Shown piece by piece: positions 24,937 through 33,091 of a DNA stretch of 64,000 bases. The position numbers were made by a program, and so were the translations under genes. The DNA is from Pelagibacterium montanilacus (GTDB taxonomy: Bacteria; Pseudomonadota; Alphaproteobacteria; Rhizobiales; Devosiaceae), in contig NZ_RZMX01000059.1 in assembly GCF_003992665.1 (NCBI RefSeq), positions 186,001-250,000 on the forward strand, in the 5' to 3' direction. How positions within the stretch are numbered: the first letter of the stretch is position 1; each line of letters begins with the position of its first letter. The notes below the pieces were generated by a model. That model was not told the origin of the DNA, made no database searches, and was given only the letters and a program-made list of their open reading frames with translations.

Positions 24937-27396
24937 GATGCCCAGTTTCGAGAGTTCGATATCGTCCCAGTTTCGGATGCCGAGCCGGTTGGACCTGCGC
25001 TCGGGATAGAACTCGCCGGTCACGATGTCTATGATGTCGGCGGGCTGAGGGAAGTAGGTCTGCTCCATTTCCGCGCCCGGCACGATCCAGTTCGGCGAGC
25101 CCAGAACCCGCGGTGCGGCCTTGAGGTCGGCAAAGGCGAACCGGGCGACATTGGCTGAAAGCGTCATCGCGAAGCTGCCGCGCTCGGAGGCCTCGGTCAC
25201 GATCAGCAGATGTCCGGTCTTTTTGACCGATTCCAGGACCTTCTCGTAGTTGAACGGCACCAGTGAGCGGACGTCGATGACCTCGCACGAAAGGTTCGCG
25301 GTTTCCTCGAGCGTGTCCGCCGCCTTGATGGCTGTGTAGAGCGCCGGGCCGATGGTGAGAACGGTAACGTCCTTGCCTTGCCGCTTGATGTCGGGCTCGC
25401 CCATGGGGATGCGGTAATAGTCCTCTGGGACACCGTCGGTGCGGAACTGTTCGACCGTATCGTAGAGCCGCTGGCTCTCGAACATGACCACCGGGTCATT
25501 GCTTGCGAGCGCGGAGGCCATCAGCCCCTTGGCATCATAGGGGGTGGCCGGATAGAGGACCTTGAGGCCGGGCATGTGCGAGATCAGCGCACTCCAGTCC
25601 TGGGAATGCTGGGCGCCGTACTTGCTGCCCACCGAGCAACGCAGGACGACCGGCACCTGCAATTCGCCAGCCGACATGGATTGCCACTTGGCCATCTGGT
25701 TGAAGATTTCGTCGCCGGCGCGGCCGATGAAGTCTCCATACATCAACTCCACGAGCGCCCGCCCGCCTTCAAGCGCATAGCCCACGGCCGTGGCCACGAT
25801 CGCCGCTTCGGAAATCGGAGAGTTGAACAGCCGATGATAGGGCATGATGTCGGACAGGCCGCGATAGACCCCGAACGCGCCACCCCATTCCCTGCATTCC
25901 TCGCCATAGGCCACGAGCCGTTCGTCACAGGTCATATGAGCGAGCACTGACTCAAAGAGGCCATCGCGCACCGTCACGGCCCGCATGGGAGACAGCGCTT
26001 CGCCGTCCTCGCCCTTGCCGGTCCTTGCCTTGCGGGCAATTTGCCTGATGGGCGCGGATTCCTCGGGTTGCTTGAGGAGCGGTGCCTGGCCTTCAGGCAG
26101 ATCGATCTCGGTGTTGGAGAACATGAGCTTGCCGATCGCCGTGGGATCGGCCGGTATGTCGATGACCGGTGCGATCTCGGGGTCGACTACGGCGCGCGTG
26201 ACGGCCGTGATCGCGCGGCGAACCTCTTCGCGCATCTGCTCGACGTCATCCTGGCCCAGCACACCGGCCTCGACGAGCTGGGTGCCGAACCGCGAGATCG
26301 GATCGAACCGCTCCCAGGCCTTGAGTTCCTGGCGGGTGCGGTAGACATTGGCATCGGTCGTGGAGTGGCCGGAAATCCGGTAGCATTCCACGTCTAGCAG
26401 GGCCGGGCCCTTGCCCTCGAGCAGAAGCGCTCGCTTGCGGTGTACAGCATCGGCCACCGCGAGCGGGTTGGAGCCGTCGACCGTCTCTGCATGCATCGAA
26501 GCGGGATTGACCGCCGCCCCGATCCGGGAGAGGCGCTCCCAGCCCATGGTTTCGCCGCTCGTCTGGCCACCCATCGCGTAGAAATTGTTATTGAAGAAAA
26601 AGAGGACCGGCAGGCCACCCTTTACCGCGTCGTCCCAGAGCGTGTCGTACTGCGCCATGGCCGCAAAATTCATCGCCTCCCAGACCGGCCCGCACCCGGT
26701 GGAACCGTCCCCGGCATTGGCGACGCAGATTCCGCCATTGCCCGCGAGTTTCTTACGGAGCGCCGCCCCCGTGGCGATACCAGCCGACGCGCCGACGATC
26801 GCATTGTTAGGATAGGTCCCGAAGGGCGGGAAAAAGGCATGCATCGAGCCGCCCATGCCGCCATTGAAGCCGCTTTCGCGCATGAAGATTTCGGCCAGCA
26901 GACCGAACAGCAGGAAGTTCTCGGCCAGCGTCTTTCCCGTGCCGCCGACGTGTTCCGAGACCAGCCGCTTGAGCGCGCCACCCTTGTGCTCGTCCATGAT
27001 CGTCTCGAGCCGCGAAGCGTCCATCTTGTCGATGGCCGACAGGCCCTTGGCGAGAAATTCGCCATGGCTGCGGTGCGAGCCGAAAATGTGATCGTCCGGT
27101 TCAAGCGCGAGGGCGGCCCCTACTGCTGCGCCCTCCTGCCCGAGCGAGAGGTGAGCCGGGCCCTTATAGGTGTACGCGATGCCCTCATAGGCGCCAGTCG
27201 CCTTGAAGGTGCCCAGCATCGTCTCGAACTCGCGGATGACGATCATGTGCCGGAGCGCCGCGCGCAGGCCCTCGTCGCCGTAAGCGCGCCGTTCGTCGGC
27301 AAAAGGCGTGTCGTAGGCATGGACCGGGACTCTCGCAAAGGCGACTTCGCCCCGCTGCATTGTCTTCTCGGGATCGACTGCGAGTGTTTTGGGCAT
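24934..27396 (-). CDS. Fused E1 alpha-beta thiamine-diphosphate-dependent 2-oxoacid dehydrogenase
   Basis: 820 residues from the ATG at 27396 (AGGAGG upstream). Residues 1 to about 470 are the E1 alpha part, with the ThDP motif GDGST at 229-233 ending in NN near 269, and an insertion of roughly 45 residues before the GGMGGSMH segment compared with ordinary E1 alpha. Residues about 485-820 are the E1 beta part (AYGEECREWGGAFGV, NSPISEAAIVATAVGYAL, PGLKVLYPATPYDAKGL). The enzyme should decarboxylate a 2-oxoacid or cleave an alpha-hydroxyketone such as acetoin and pass the acyl group to the lipoyl protein downstream. No E2 acyltransferase or E3 gene is in the window. Substrate unknown. Confidence 0.85.
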   Translation of the reverse strand: MPKTLAVDPEKTMQRGEVAFARVPVHAYDTPFADERRAYGDEGLRAALRHMIVIREFETMLGTFKATGAYEGIAYTYKGPAHLSLGQEGAAVGAALALEPDDHIFGSHRSHGEFLAKGLSAIDKMDASRLETIMDEHKGGALKRLVSEHVGGTGKTLAENFLLFGLLAEIFMRESGFNGGMGGSMHAFFPPFGTYPNNAIVGASAGIATGAALRKKLAGNGGICVANAGDGSTGCGPVWEAMNFAAMAQYDTLWDDAVKGGLPVLFFFNNNFYAMGGQTSGETMGWERLSRIGAAVNPASMHAETVDGSNPLAVADAVHRKRALLLEGKGPALLDVECYRISGHSTTDANVYRTRQELKAWERFDPISRFGTQLVEAGVLGQDDVEQMREEVRRAITAVTRAVVDPEIAPVIDIPADPTAIGKLMFSNTEIDLPEGQAPLLKQPEESAPIRQIARKARTGKGEDGEALSPMRAVTVRDGLFESVLAHMTCDERLVAYGEECREWGGAFGVYRGLSDIMPYHRLFNSPISEAAIVATAVGYALEGGRALVELMYGDFIGRAGDEIFNQMAKWQSMSAGELQVPVVLRCSVGSKYGAQHSQDWSALISHMPGLKVLYPATPYDAKGLMASALASNDPVVMFESQRLYDTVEQFRTDGVPEDYYRIPMGEPDIKRQGKDVTVLTIGPALYTAIKAADTLEETANLSCEVIDVRSLVPFNYEKVLESVKKTGHLLIVTEASERGSFAMTLSANVARFAFADLKAAPRVLGSPNWIVPGAEMEQTYFPQPADIIDIVTGEFYPERRSNRLGIRNWDDIELSKLGI

Positions 27397-27428
27397 GGCA
27401 TCCTCCTGCGGCGCATTTCTGAAAATCC

Positions 27429-27474
27429 TTGTCAAACGCTGCAACATTTGTCAAACCGAATAAGCAAATGTTGC
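27429..27474. promoter_or_regulatory. Operator region between the divergent E1 and PfkB genes
   Basis: A direct repeat TTGTCAAAC at 27429-27437 and 27448-27456 (period 19 bp) overlaps a perfect 10-bp inverted repeat GCAACATTTG (27441-27450) / CAAATGTTGC (27465-27474). A site of this size between divergent operons fits the adjacent SorC-type regulator. Confidence 0.55.
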
Positions 27475-27538
27475 TCACTGGTAGGTGGTGACCGTGAGGC
27501 CATCCGTACGCTATGGCGACGCAAAGGGGAGGTTGCGC

Positions 27539-28480
27539 ATGATCCTTGCATGCGGAGATTCGCTAATCGATTTCGTGACGCGCGATAGCGAGGGGCATAC
27601 CGTTTACGAGCCCTATCCCGGCGGGTCGGTTCTCAACTTTGCCGTTGCGATCGGGCGTCTGGGCAGCTCCGTCGGGTTCATGGGAGGCGTCTCTGCCGAT
27701 TTCTTCGGGGACATGATCCTCACGCACCTTTCGGCCTCTGGGGTCGACGTCCGCTTCGTCACGCGGCAGGCCGCCGGCACGACGCTGGCCTTCGCGCAGA
27801 TCAAGGAGGGCAAGTCGCGCTATGCCTTTTTCGACGAGAACAGCGCCATGCGGAACTGGTTGTTCAATCCCGAGGCCCTCGGGAGCCAGTTGCCGACCGC
27901 AGTGCATGTGGGATCGATCGCACTCATCGATCCGGGCGCGTTTACTCAGGCCATGGCCCTGATCGCTGCAACGCGATCGGGCGCCGTGATCTCGCTCGAT
28001 CCCAATTGCCGACCTTCCCTCGTCGTCGATGAGGATGATTATCGCGCGCGGATCGGCGCGATGATGGCGTGCTGCGATATCGTCAAGCTTTCCGACGAAG
28101 ACCTGGCCTATCTCCACCCAGGCCTCTCGCCAGACCAGTTCGCGGAAGACTGCATGAGCAATGGCGCGAGCATCGTCGCGCTCACGCGCGGTGCCGATGG
28201 CGCGATCATATGGTGCCGGGCAGGGCATGTAGAGATCATGGCCGCACCTTGCGAGGTGCGCGACACGATCGGTGCGGGCGACAGCTTCCATGGCGCGCTG
28301 CTCCATGCCCTCGATCAGATGGGCCTGCTCGGGAAATCGTGGCTCGAGTCCATCGGTCGTGACGAACTCGAGCGGGCCGGGCGGTTCGCTGCCACCGCGG
28401 CGGCGATCACCTGCAGCCGGGACGGGGCAAATCCCCCCCGCGCCGAGGAGGTTCGCGCCCAGGCAGGTTCTCTGCTATGA
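27539..28480 (+). CDS. PfkB-family carbohydrate kinase (fructokinase-like)
   Basis: 313 residues from the ATG at 27539, with AAGGGGAGG about 7 nt upstream; a longer frame from 27485 adds nothing conserved. The N-terminal signature PGGSVLNFAVAIGRLG (residues about 27-42) and the C-terminal signature DTIGAGDSFHGALL, with catalytic Asp in GAGD, are both complete. The kinase phosphorylates a free sugar or related polyol at the expense of ATP. It heads the operon divergent from the E1 genes and is followed by an IMPase-type phosphatase. A kinase and a phosphatase side by side, under a sugar-sensing regulator, suggest handling of an unusual sugar phosphate. Confidence 0.87.
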   Translation: MILACGDSLIDFVTRDSEGHTVYEPYPGGSVLNFAVAIGRLGSSVGFMGGVSADFFGDMILTHLSASGVDVRFVTRQAAGTTLAFAQIKEGKSRYAFFDENSAMRNWLFNPEALGSQLPTAVHVGSIALIDPGAFTQAMALIAATRSGAVISLDPNCRPSLVVDEDDYRARIGAMMACCDIVKLSDEDLAYLHPGLSPDQFAEDCMSNGASIVALTRGADGAIIWCRAGHVEIMAAPCEVRDTIGAGDSFHGALLHALDQMGLLGKSWLESIGRDELERAGRFAATAAAITCSRDGANPPRAEEVRAQAGSLL

Positions 28481-28549
28481 GGCGCTCGCCCCCCATCGGG
28501 TGACAGGCCCGCCGCCCCGGTTCCAGTTTGCCAATCAGGAAGTCTTCAC

Positions 28550-29353
28550 GTGTCGCCATCAGATCACAACGCCAGGCATGACCTCGCAGTTTCTATCTCA
28601 CGGGAGGCCGGTGCGCTGGCGCTGGACTATTTCCACCGCCGCGACACCCTCGTCATCGAGAACAAGGCGAACGCGCAGGACGTGGTTTCGATTGCAGACA
28701 AGAATGTGGAAACGCTGATCCGCGAGCGCGTCTTTGCCGCATTCCCCGAGGACGGCTTGATCGGAGAGGAGCATGACGACGTGCCTTCGCGGTCCGGGTA
28801 TACTTGGGTCGTCGATCCCATTGACGGCACCAGCCCCTTCGTTGCCGGTTTGCCGGACTGGTGTGTCTCCATTGCGGTGCGCGACGAGACCCGCACCGTC
28901 GCCAGTGCCATCTTCGTTCCGTGCCAGGACGATCTCTACCACGCGCTGCGCGGGGAGGGGGCGTGGCTCAACGAGCGCAAGCTGGCGATGGACCCCGACC
29001 TGTCGCTGCGCAACGGATTGACGGGCATGGGCGCCAATTACCGCTTGCCCATTTCGCTGATCACCACCTTTGCGGAACGGCTGATCGGCATTGGCGGCAT
29101 GTTCTACCGCAATGGCTCCGGCGCTCTGATGCTCGCCTATGTGGGCGCCGGCAAGCTGGCCGGCTATTACGAATCCCACATCAACGCCTGGGACTGCCTT
29201 GCCGCGCTCCTGATCGTGGAGGAGGCCGGTGGCTATGTGAACGATTTCGCGGCCCATGGCGATCTGCACAAGGGCGATGAAGTCTTCGCTGCCGCGCCGG
29301 CGGCCCGCGAAGATTTGCTCAAGATCTCCGAAGGGCTTAAATTCGTTCCCTGA
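28550..29353 (+). CDS. Inositol monophosphatase-family phosphatase
   Basis: 267 residues from a GTG at 28550, preceded by AGGAAG. The Mg-dependent Li-sensitive phosphatase motifs are present: GEEHDD near residues 73-78, DPIDGTSPFVAG near 90-101 and INAWDCLAALLIVEEAGG near 210-227. Relatives include IMPase, SuhB, histidinol phosphatase and fructose-1,6-bisphosphatase-type enzymes. It follows the PfkB kinase by 69 nt in the same direction. The substrate is not known; a phosphorylated sugar of the same pathway is the simplest guess. Confidence 0.87.
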   Translation: MSPSDHNARHDLAVSISREAGALALDYFHRRDTLVIENKANAQDVVSIADKNVETLIRERVFAAFPEDGLIGEEHDDVPSRSGYTWVVDPIDGTSPFVAGLPDWCVSIAVRDETRTVASAIFVPCQDDLYHALRGEGAWLNERKLAMDPDLSLRNGLTGMGANYRLPISLITTFAERLIGIGGMFYRNGSGALMLAYVGAGKLAGYYESHINAWDCLAALLIVEEAGGYVNDFAAHGDLHKGDEVFAAAPAAREDLLKISEGLKFVP

Positions 29354-29363
29354 CCCGCGGTAC

Positions 29364-29383
29364 AGTCCCCCGTTCCGGGGGCT
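29364..29383. repeat. Short CCCCC/GGGGG hairpin
   Basis: AGTCCCCCGTTCCGGGGGCT lies 10 nt after the phosphatase stop codon. It may act as a transcript end, though no T run follows. Confidence 0.4.
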
Positions 29384-29435
29384 GATGCTCTCATGTGTCC
29401 CTGTCACTCTCCTGGCAAACGATCGGGGGTGCACT

Positions 29436-29492
29436 ATGGGACACGAACAGACGCAGGCACGGCCGGGTTGGGCCTCTGCTGTGCTGATCATC
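29436..29492 (+). pseudogene. 5' fragment of the small membrane protein gene, out of frame with the rest
   Basis: An ATG after GGGGGT starts MGHEQTQARPGWASAVLII. The hydrophobic segment that should follow (ALLGPLLGLFGVWAIITAV) is in another frame from base 29488 on. A one- or two-base change near 29485-29495 would join the two parts into one protein of about 165 residues. Either the gene is broken or the sequence has an error. Confidence 0.45.
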
Positions 29493-29553
29493 ACGGTTTG
29501 CCCTTCTCGGGCCGCTGCTCGGCCTCTTCGGGGTCTGGGCCATCATCACCGCA

Positions 29554-29928
29554 GTGTCCCTTGCGGTCGAGTTGCACAACCCGACCGGGCAGGATTTGCG
29601 AGTGATCGTGTCCGCGGGCCTCCTGGTCGGTCCGGTCTTCGGTCTTCCCATTGCCTATATGTTGGGCATTTGGCCCGCGCTCGTCGTCGGCACGGTGGCC
29701 GCGATCACCCATCACCGGAGCGGCAGGGCACGCTTCGTGGCGCCGCTGATATGCGCCGTCGTGCTCTGGGGAGTTATGGCGCTCCTCTCAGGATCGACGA
29801 TCGCCACCGAGATCGGCCGCCAGACCTGGGTGTGGGGCCTGCTAGCGGCCCAGATGCTCGGCACGTTAGGCAGCCTTGCCCTGTGCGACGCGATCCTTGG
29901 CCGGGGACGGGACCGGCAGGCGGCCTAG
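29554..29928 (+). CDS. Small membrane protein of unknown function (frame-disrupted at its 5' end)
   Basis: 124 residues if read from the GTG at 29554. There are three to four hydrophobic segments (VSAGLLVGPVFGLPIAYMLG, then ALVVGTVAAI, then APLICAVVLWGVMALLSG, then LLAAQMLGTLGSLALCDA). I recognise no family. The same frame is open and hydrophobic back to 29488 but has no good start there, which suggests that the true protein starts at 29436 and is interrupted by a frameshift. It lies between a catabolic operon and a sensor kinase, with no clear link to either. Confidence 0.5.
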   Translation: MSLAVELHNPTGQDLRVIVSAGLLVGPVFGLPIAYMLGIWPALVVGTVAAITHHRSGRARFVAPLICAVVLWGVMALLSGSTIATEIGRQTWVWGLLAAQMLGTLGSLALCDAILGRGRDRQAA

Positions 29929-30065
29929 AACTGGCTCGGGCAACCCGAACCGCAATCCACTGTCTTGTCGCCCCACGTCTGGACGAGCGCATCGCCCGCC
30001 AGCACCAGCGTCACGATGAGCGCCAGCGCCGCGCAGGCCAGTGAGATTTTCGCTGCAATTGCCAT
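29925..30065 (-). CDS. Very small single-span membrane protein (46 residues)
   Basis: Start MAIAAKISLACAALALIV at 30065 after a GGGAG about 10 nt upstream on the minus strand. One hydrophobic segment covers most of the first half, and the short tail ends DCGSGCPSQF with two closely spaced Cys. The frame extends further upstream without conserved character. It converges with the preceding gene by 4 nt. Evidence is limited to the ribosome-binding site and the transmembrane pattern. Confidence 0.4.
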   Translation of the reverse strand: MAIAAKISLACAALALIVTLVLAGDALVQTWGDKTVDCGSGCPSQF

Positions 30066-30120
30066 CCCGTGCACTCCCTTAAGTCCATCGCAATGCTGAC
30101 GCTGCTGTCGGGCCCAAACA

Positions 30121-30138
30121 TCCCCCGGTTCGGGGGGC
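30121..30138. repeat. Short CCCCC/GGGGG hairpin
   Basis: TCCCCCGGTTCGGGGGGC, similar to those at 22213, 29364 and 46347, lies upstream of the sensor kinase gene. Confidence 0.35.
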
Positions 30139-30233
30139 TCACCCGGCGTGGTGATGCGCCTAGGGTCTGCTTGGTTGCGGCTTGCTGCCCTTGTGGTTTG
30201 TCGCGCCGGCATCGCGAGAGGAGGTCGTTGGAT

Positions 30234-32423
30234 TTGGCAGCGCGCTTTGCACCGTCGATCGTTCTCTCCCTTGCCGCTGCGCTGGGGGTGGTGCTGGCTG
30301 CGCTTGTTATCGGCATCGCGATGGACCAGCGCTGGCTCGGGCTGCATCTGAGCAGCACGCCGGACAATCATTGGTTCGATGCGGGCGTAGAAAGCGTATG
30401 GATAAACGGCTTTGCGCCCGCGGGGCCGTCGGAGTTCCTTCCGCCTTATCCGCTGATGCTCACCGCGATCTCCGATGACGCGGGCAACCGGGTATCGCTG
30501 GTGTCCGAGGATCTCATCGAGGATCCGTCAGGCCTCGCCAGCTACGAGAGCCTCAATGCGTTCTTCGCGCGCCAGAGCGCCATTGCATGGATAATCCGGG
30601 AAAACTATTCGGTCAGGCTCGAGGTGCAGACCTCCTTCGGCGACGCCGAAATCTTCGAGGTGATGGCTGAGCACCAGCGGGCGGTCACCTCGCTCCCTGC
30701 CGCATTCTGGGTGCAGCTCGGGGTGGGACTTGCCGGCTTCTGGACCGGGGTTTGGGTTTGGACGATGCGGGCCAGCACCTACGAAACCCGGTTGCTCGCC
30801 GTTGCCGGGACGGGGCTGATGCTGGCCGCGTTCCCTGCGGCTATCTACAGCACCCGTGAACTTGCCATCGACGGCAACTGGTTCGTCGCGCTTCACGCGC
30901 TCAAGCAGGCCGGCCTCGCGGTCTTCGCCGCAGGCACGATCGGGCTTTTCATGCTCTATCCGCGTCGGGTCGCCGGCCCGATCTGGACTCTGTTTCCAGC
31001 GACCGTTCTGGCCCTTTGGCAAGTCGCGGGCATCGTGCATCTTGCGCCCGGCCCCCTCCTCGGCGCCCACCTGCCCATGATCGCCGCGATGGCAACGATC
31101 GCCGTTCTGGTCGCCCTGCAGTTTGGTGCAACCAGGGCGGATCCGCGCGCCCGCGCCGCGCTCAAATGGCTGGGGCTGTCTGTTCTGGTCGGTACGGGGG
31201 CCTTCGTTGCCACCACTGTCGGGCCCATCCTTTTCGGCATGACCCCCGTTATCCCTCAGGGCGTGGCTTTCCTGTTTTTCATGCTCATCTATGGCGGCGT
31301 TGCGCTGGGCGTGGCGCGTTATCGGCTGTTTCAACTGGAGGACTGGGCCTTCAGAACGCTGTTCTATGTTGGTGGCGTTCTCCTGCTTCTGGTCATCGAC
31401 GCGGTTCTGGTCATGACCATCGTCGATGAACGGGCCCCCGCCTTTGCTTTGTCTCTCGTGATCCTGGCCTTGATCTATCTACCGCTTCGCGACACTCTGG
31501 CCAGCCGGGTCCTTCGTCGGCGGGAGCCGCCCCGCGACGTGCTGTTCGGGCAGGTCGTGGATGTCGCGCTTACGCCGCCGGGAAGGGATCAGAATGCGCG
31601 ATGGGAGGCCTTGCTGCGCGCTGTGTTCGAGCCGCTACAGATCGCGCCGCAAGCCGGCATCGGCAAACTGGAACTGATCGAAGATGGAATCGCAATGGCG
31701 GTGCCTGGCTTTGATGGTCTTAGCGGCTATCGGCTTGGCTATGCCCATGGGGGACGTAAGCTGTTCGGCCCGCGTGACATGGGGCTGGCCGGCGAACTCA
31801 ATGCGATGCTGACCAACGCCATAGAAAGCCGGCGTGCCTACGAGAAGGGGGTCGCACAGGAACGCGCACGGATCGCACGTGACATTCACGACAATATCGG
31901 GGTGCAGTTGCTCGGAGCTCTGCACAGCCGGGAGAGCGAGCGCAAGGACGTGATGATCCGCGAAACCCTGACCGATCTGCGCGGCATCATCAACAATGCA
32001 TCGCGTCCCGAACTGTGCCTCGAGGACATGGTGGCCGACCTGCGATCCCAGATATCGGAGCATCTGGACGCCGCAGACATTGCCCTGCACTGGGCCCTGG
32101 ATGGGGAAGGGGACATCGTGATTTCAATCAGCGCGGCCCACACCCTGCGTTCGATGGTGCGCGAGGCGATCCAGAATGTTCTGCGTCATGCGGGCGCCGC
32201 CAGCGTGAAGGTGAGCATCGAAGCGCGCCATGGTCATGTCGCGGTATCCATCACCGATGACGGCAGGGGCTTTGACCCCGAGACCGCGGACAGGGGCAAT
32301 GGTCTGGTCAACATGCAAACGCGTGTGGAAGCGCTCGGCGGGCAGTTTGCGATTGCAAGCGGTGCTACAGGTACGCTCGTGTCCTGCCGGTTTCCCGGCA
32401 CAGCCGGAGGTGAAACCCAATGA
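30234..32423 (+). CDS. Membrane sensor histidine kinase (multi-span, NarL/LytS-like)
   Basis: 729 residues from a TTG at 30234, chosen because GGAGG (30220-30224) is 9 nt upstream; TTG at 30228 is an alternative. One N-terminal span (about residues 5-30) is followed by a periplasmic domain of about 130 residues, then seven to eight spans between residues 160 and 430. The cytoplasmic part has the phosphoacceptor helix ERARIARDIHDNIGVQL, an N box REAIQNVLRHA and a G box TDDGRGFDPETADRGNGL. It overlaps its response regulator gene by ATGA. The periplasmic part probably senses an extracellular ligand; which one is unknown. Confidence 0.85.
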   Translation: MAARFAPSIVLSLAAALGVVLAALVIGIAMDQRWLGLHLSSTPDNHWFDAGVESVWINGFAPAGPSEFLPPYPLMLTAISDDAGNRVSLVSEDLIEDPSGLASYESLNAFFARQSAIAWIIRENYSVRLEVQTSFGDAEIFEVMAEHQRAVTSLPAAFWVQLGVGLAGFWTGVWVWTMRASTYETRLLAVAGTGLMLAAFPAAIYSTRELAIDGNWFVALHALKQAGLAVFAAGTIGLFMLYPRRVAGPIWTLFPATVLALWQVAGIVHLAPGPLLGAHLPMIAAMATIAVLVALQFGATRADPRARAALKWLGLSVLVGTGAFVATTVGPILFGMTPVIPQGVAFLFFMLIYGGVALGVARYRLFQLEDWAFRTLFYVGGVLLLLVIDAVLVMTIVDERAPAFALSLVILALIYLPLRDTLASRVLRRREPPRDVLFGQVVDVALTPPGRDQNARWEALLRAVFEPLQIAPQAGIGKLELIEDGIAMAVPGFDGLSGYRLGYAHGGRKLFGPRDMGLAGELNAMLTNAIESRRAYEKGVAQERARIARDIHDNIGVQLLGALHSRESERKDVMIRETLTDLRGIINNASRPELCLEDMVADLRSQISEHLDAADIALHWALDGEGDIVISISAAHTLRSMVREAIQNVLRHAGAASVKVSIEARHGHVAVSITDDGRGFDPETADRGNGLVNMQTRVEALGGQFAIASGATGTLVSCRFPGTAGGETQ

Positions 32424-33067
32424 CCCAAATCCTGGTCGTCGAAGACATTGCAGAAACCCGCCGCTGGCTGGTGGACATTGCACGCGACGCCTTCGGGGAG
32501 GGCGCCCAGACCCATGAAGCGGCCAGTATGAGGGCCGGGCTGGCGGCGGCCGCGGCGCGCGACTACGACGTGGCGCTGATCGATCTCGGCCTGCCCGACG
32601 GCACAGGGCTCGACGTCTTGCGGAACCTGCGGATTCTCAGGCCCGAGACGATCTGCGTGGTGACGACCGTGATGGGCGATGACGCTCATATCGTCGGGGC
32701 CTTGTCGGCCGGTGCGCAGGGTTATCTTCTCAAGGAACAGCCCCGCGACGTCCTCGTGCGCCAGCTTCGCCAGATGGGGGAGGGCATTCCCGCCCTCTCG
32801 CCCTCGATTGCCCGCAGGATCATGAACCATTTCCGGCTCACCGGACCCGTGGCGCCCGAGGTCGACCTGACGGCACGCGAGAAGGACGTTCTGGCGCTGA
32901 TCGGGCGGGGCTTGCGCAATGGCGAGGTGGCCAAGGCGCTCGAGCTCACCGAGAATACTGTGGCCGGATACATCAAGAGCATCTACCGCAAGCTTGGCAT
33001 TTCCTCGCGGGCCGAGGCCTCCTGGCACGCGGTGCGCCTGGGCCTGGGCCAGAACAACGATCGGTAG
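32420..33067 (+). CDS. LuxR/NarL-type response regulator
   Basis: 215 residues. The receiver domain has VVEDIAE at 6-12, phospho-acceptor D55 in LIDLGLPDGTG and the conserved Lys in YLLKEQ near 109. The DNA-binding domain begins DLTAREKDVLALIGRGLRNGEVAKAL and has the recognition helix TVAGYIKSIYRKLGI. It is coupled to the upstream kinase by a 4-nt overlap and converges with the large glycosyltransferase fusion gene. Its targets are unknown. Confidence 0.9.
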   Translation: MTQILVVEDIAETRRWLVDIARDAFGEGAQTHEAASMRAGLAAAAARDYDVALIDLGLPDGTGLDVLRNLRILRPETICVVTTVMGDDAHIVGALSAGAQGYLLKEQPRDVLVRQLRQMGEGIPALSPSIARRIMNHFRLTGPVAPEVDLTAREKDVLALIGRGLRNGEVAKALELTENTVAGYIKSIYRKLGISSRAEASWHAVRLGLGQNNDR

Positions 33068-33091
33068 CCGTCGCGTCGGCCACGTCTTGAT

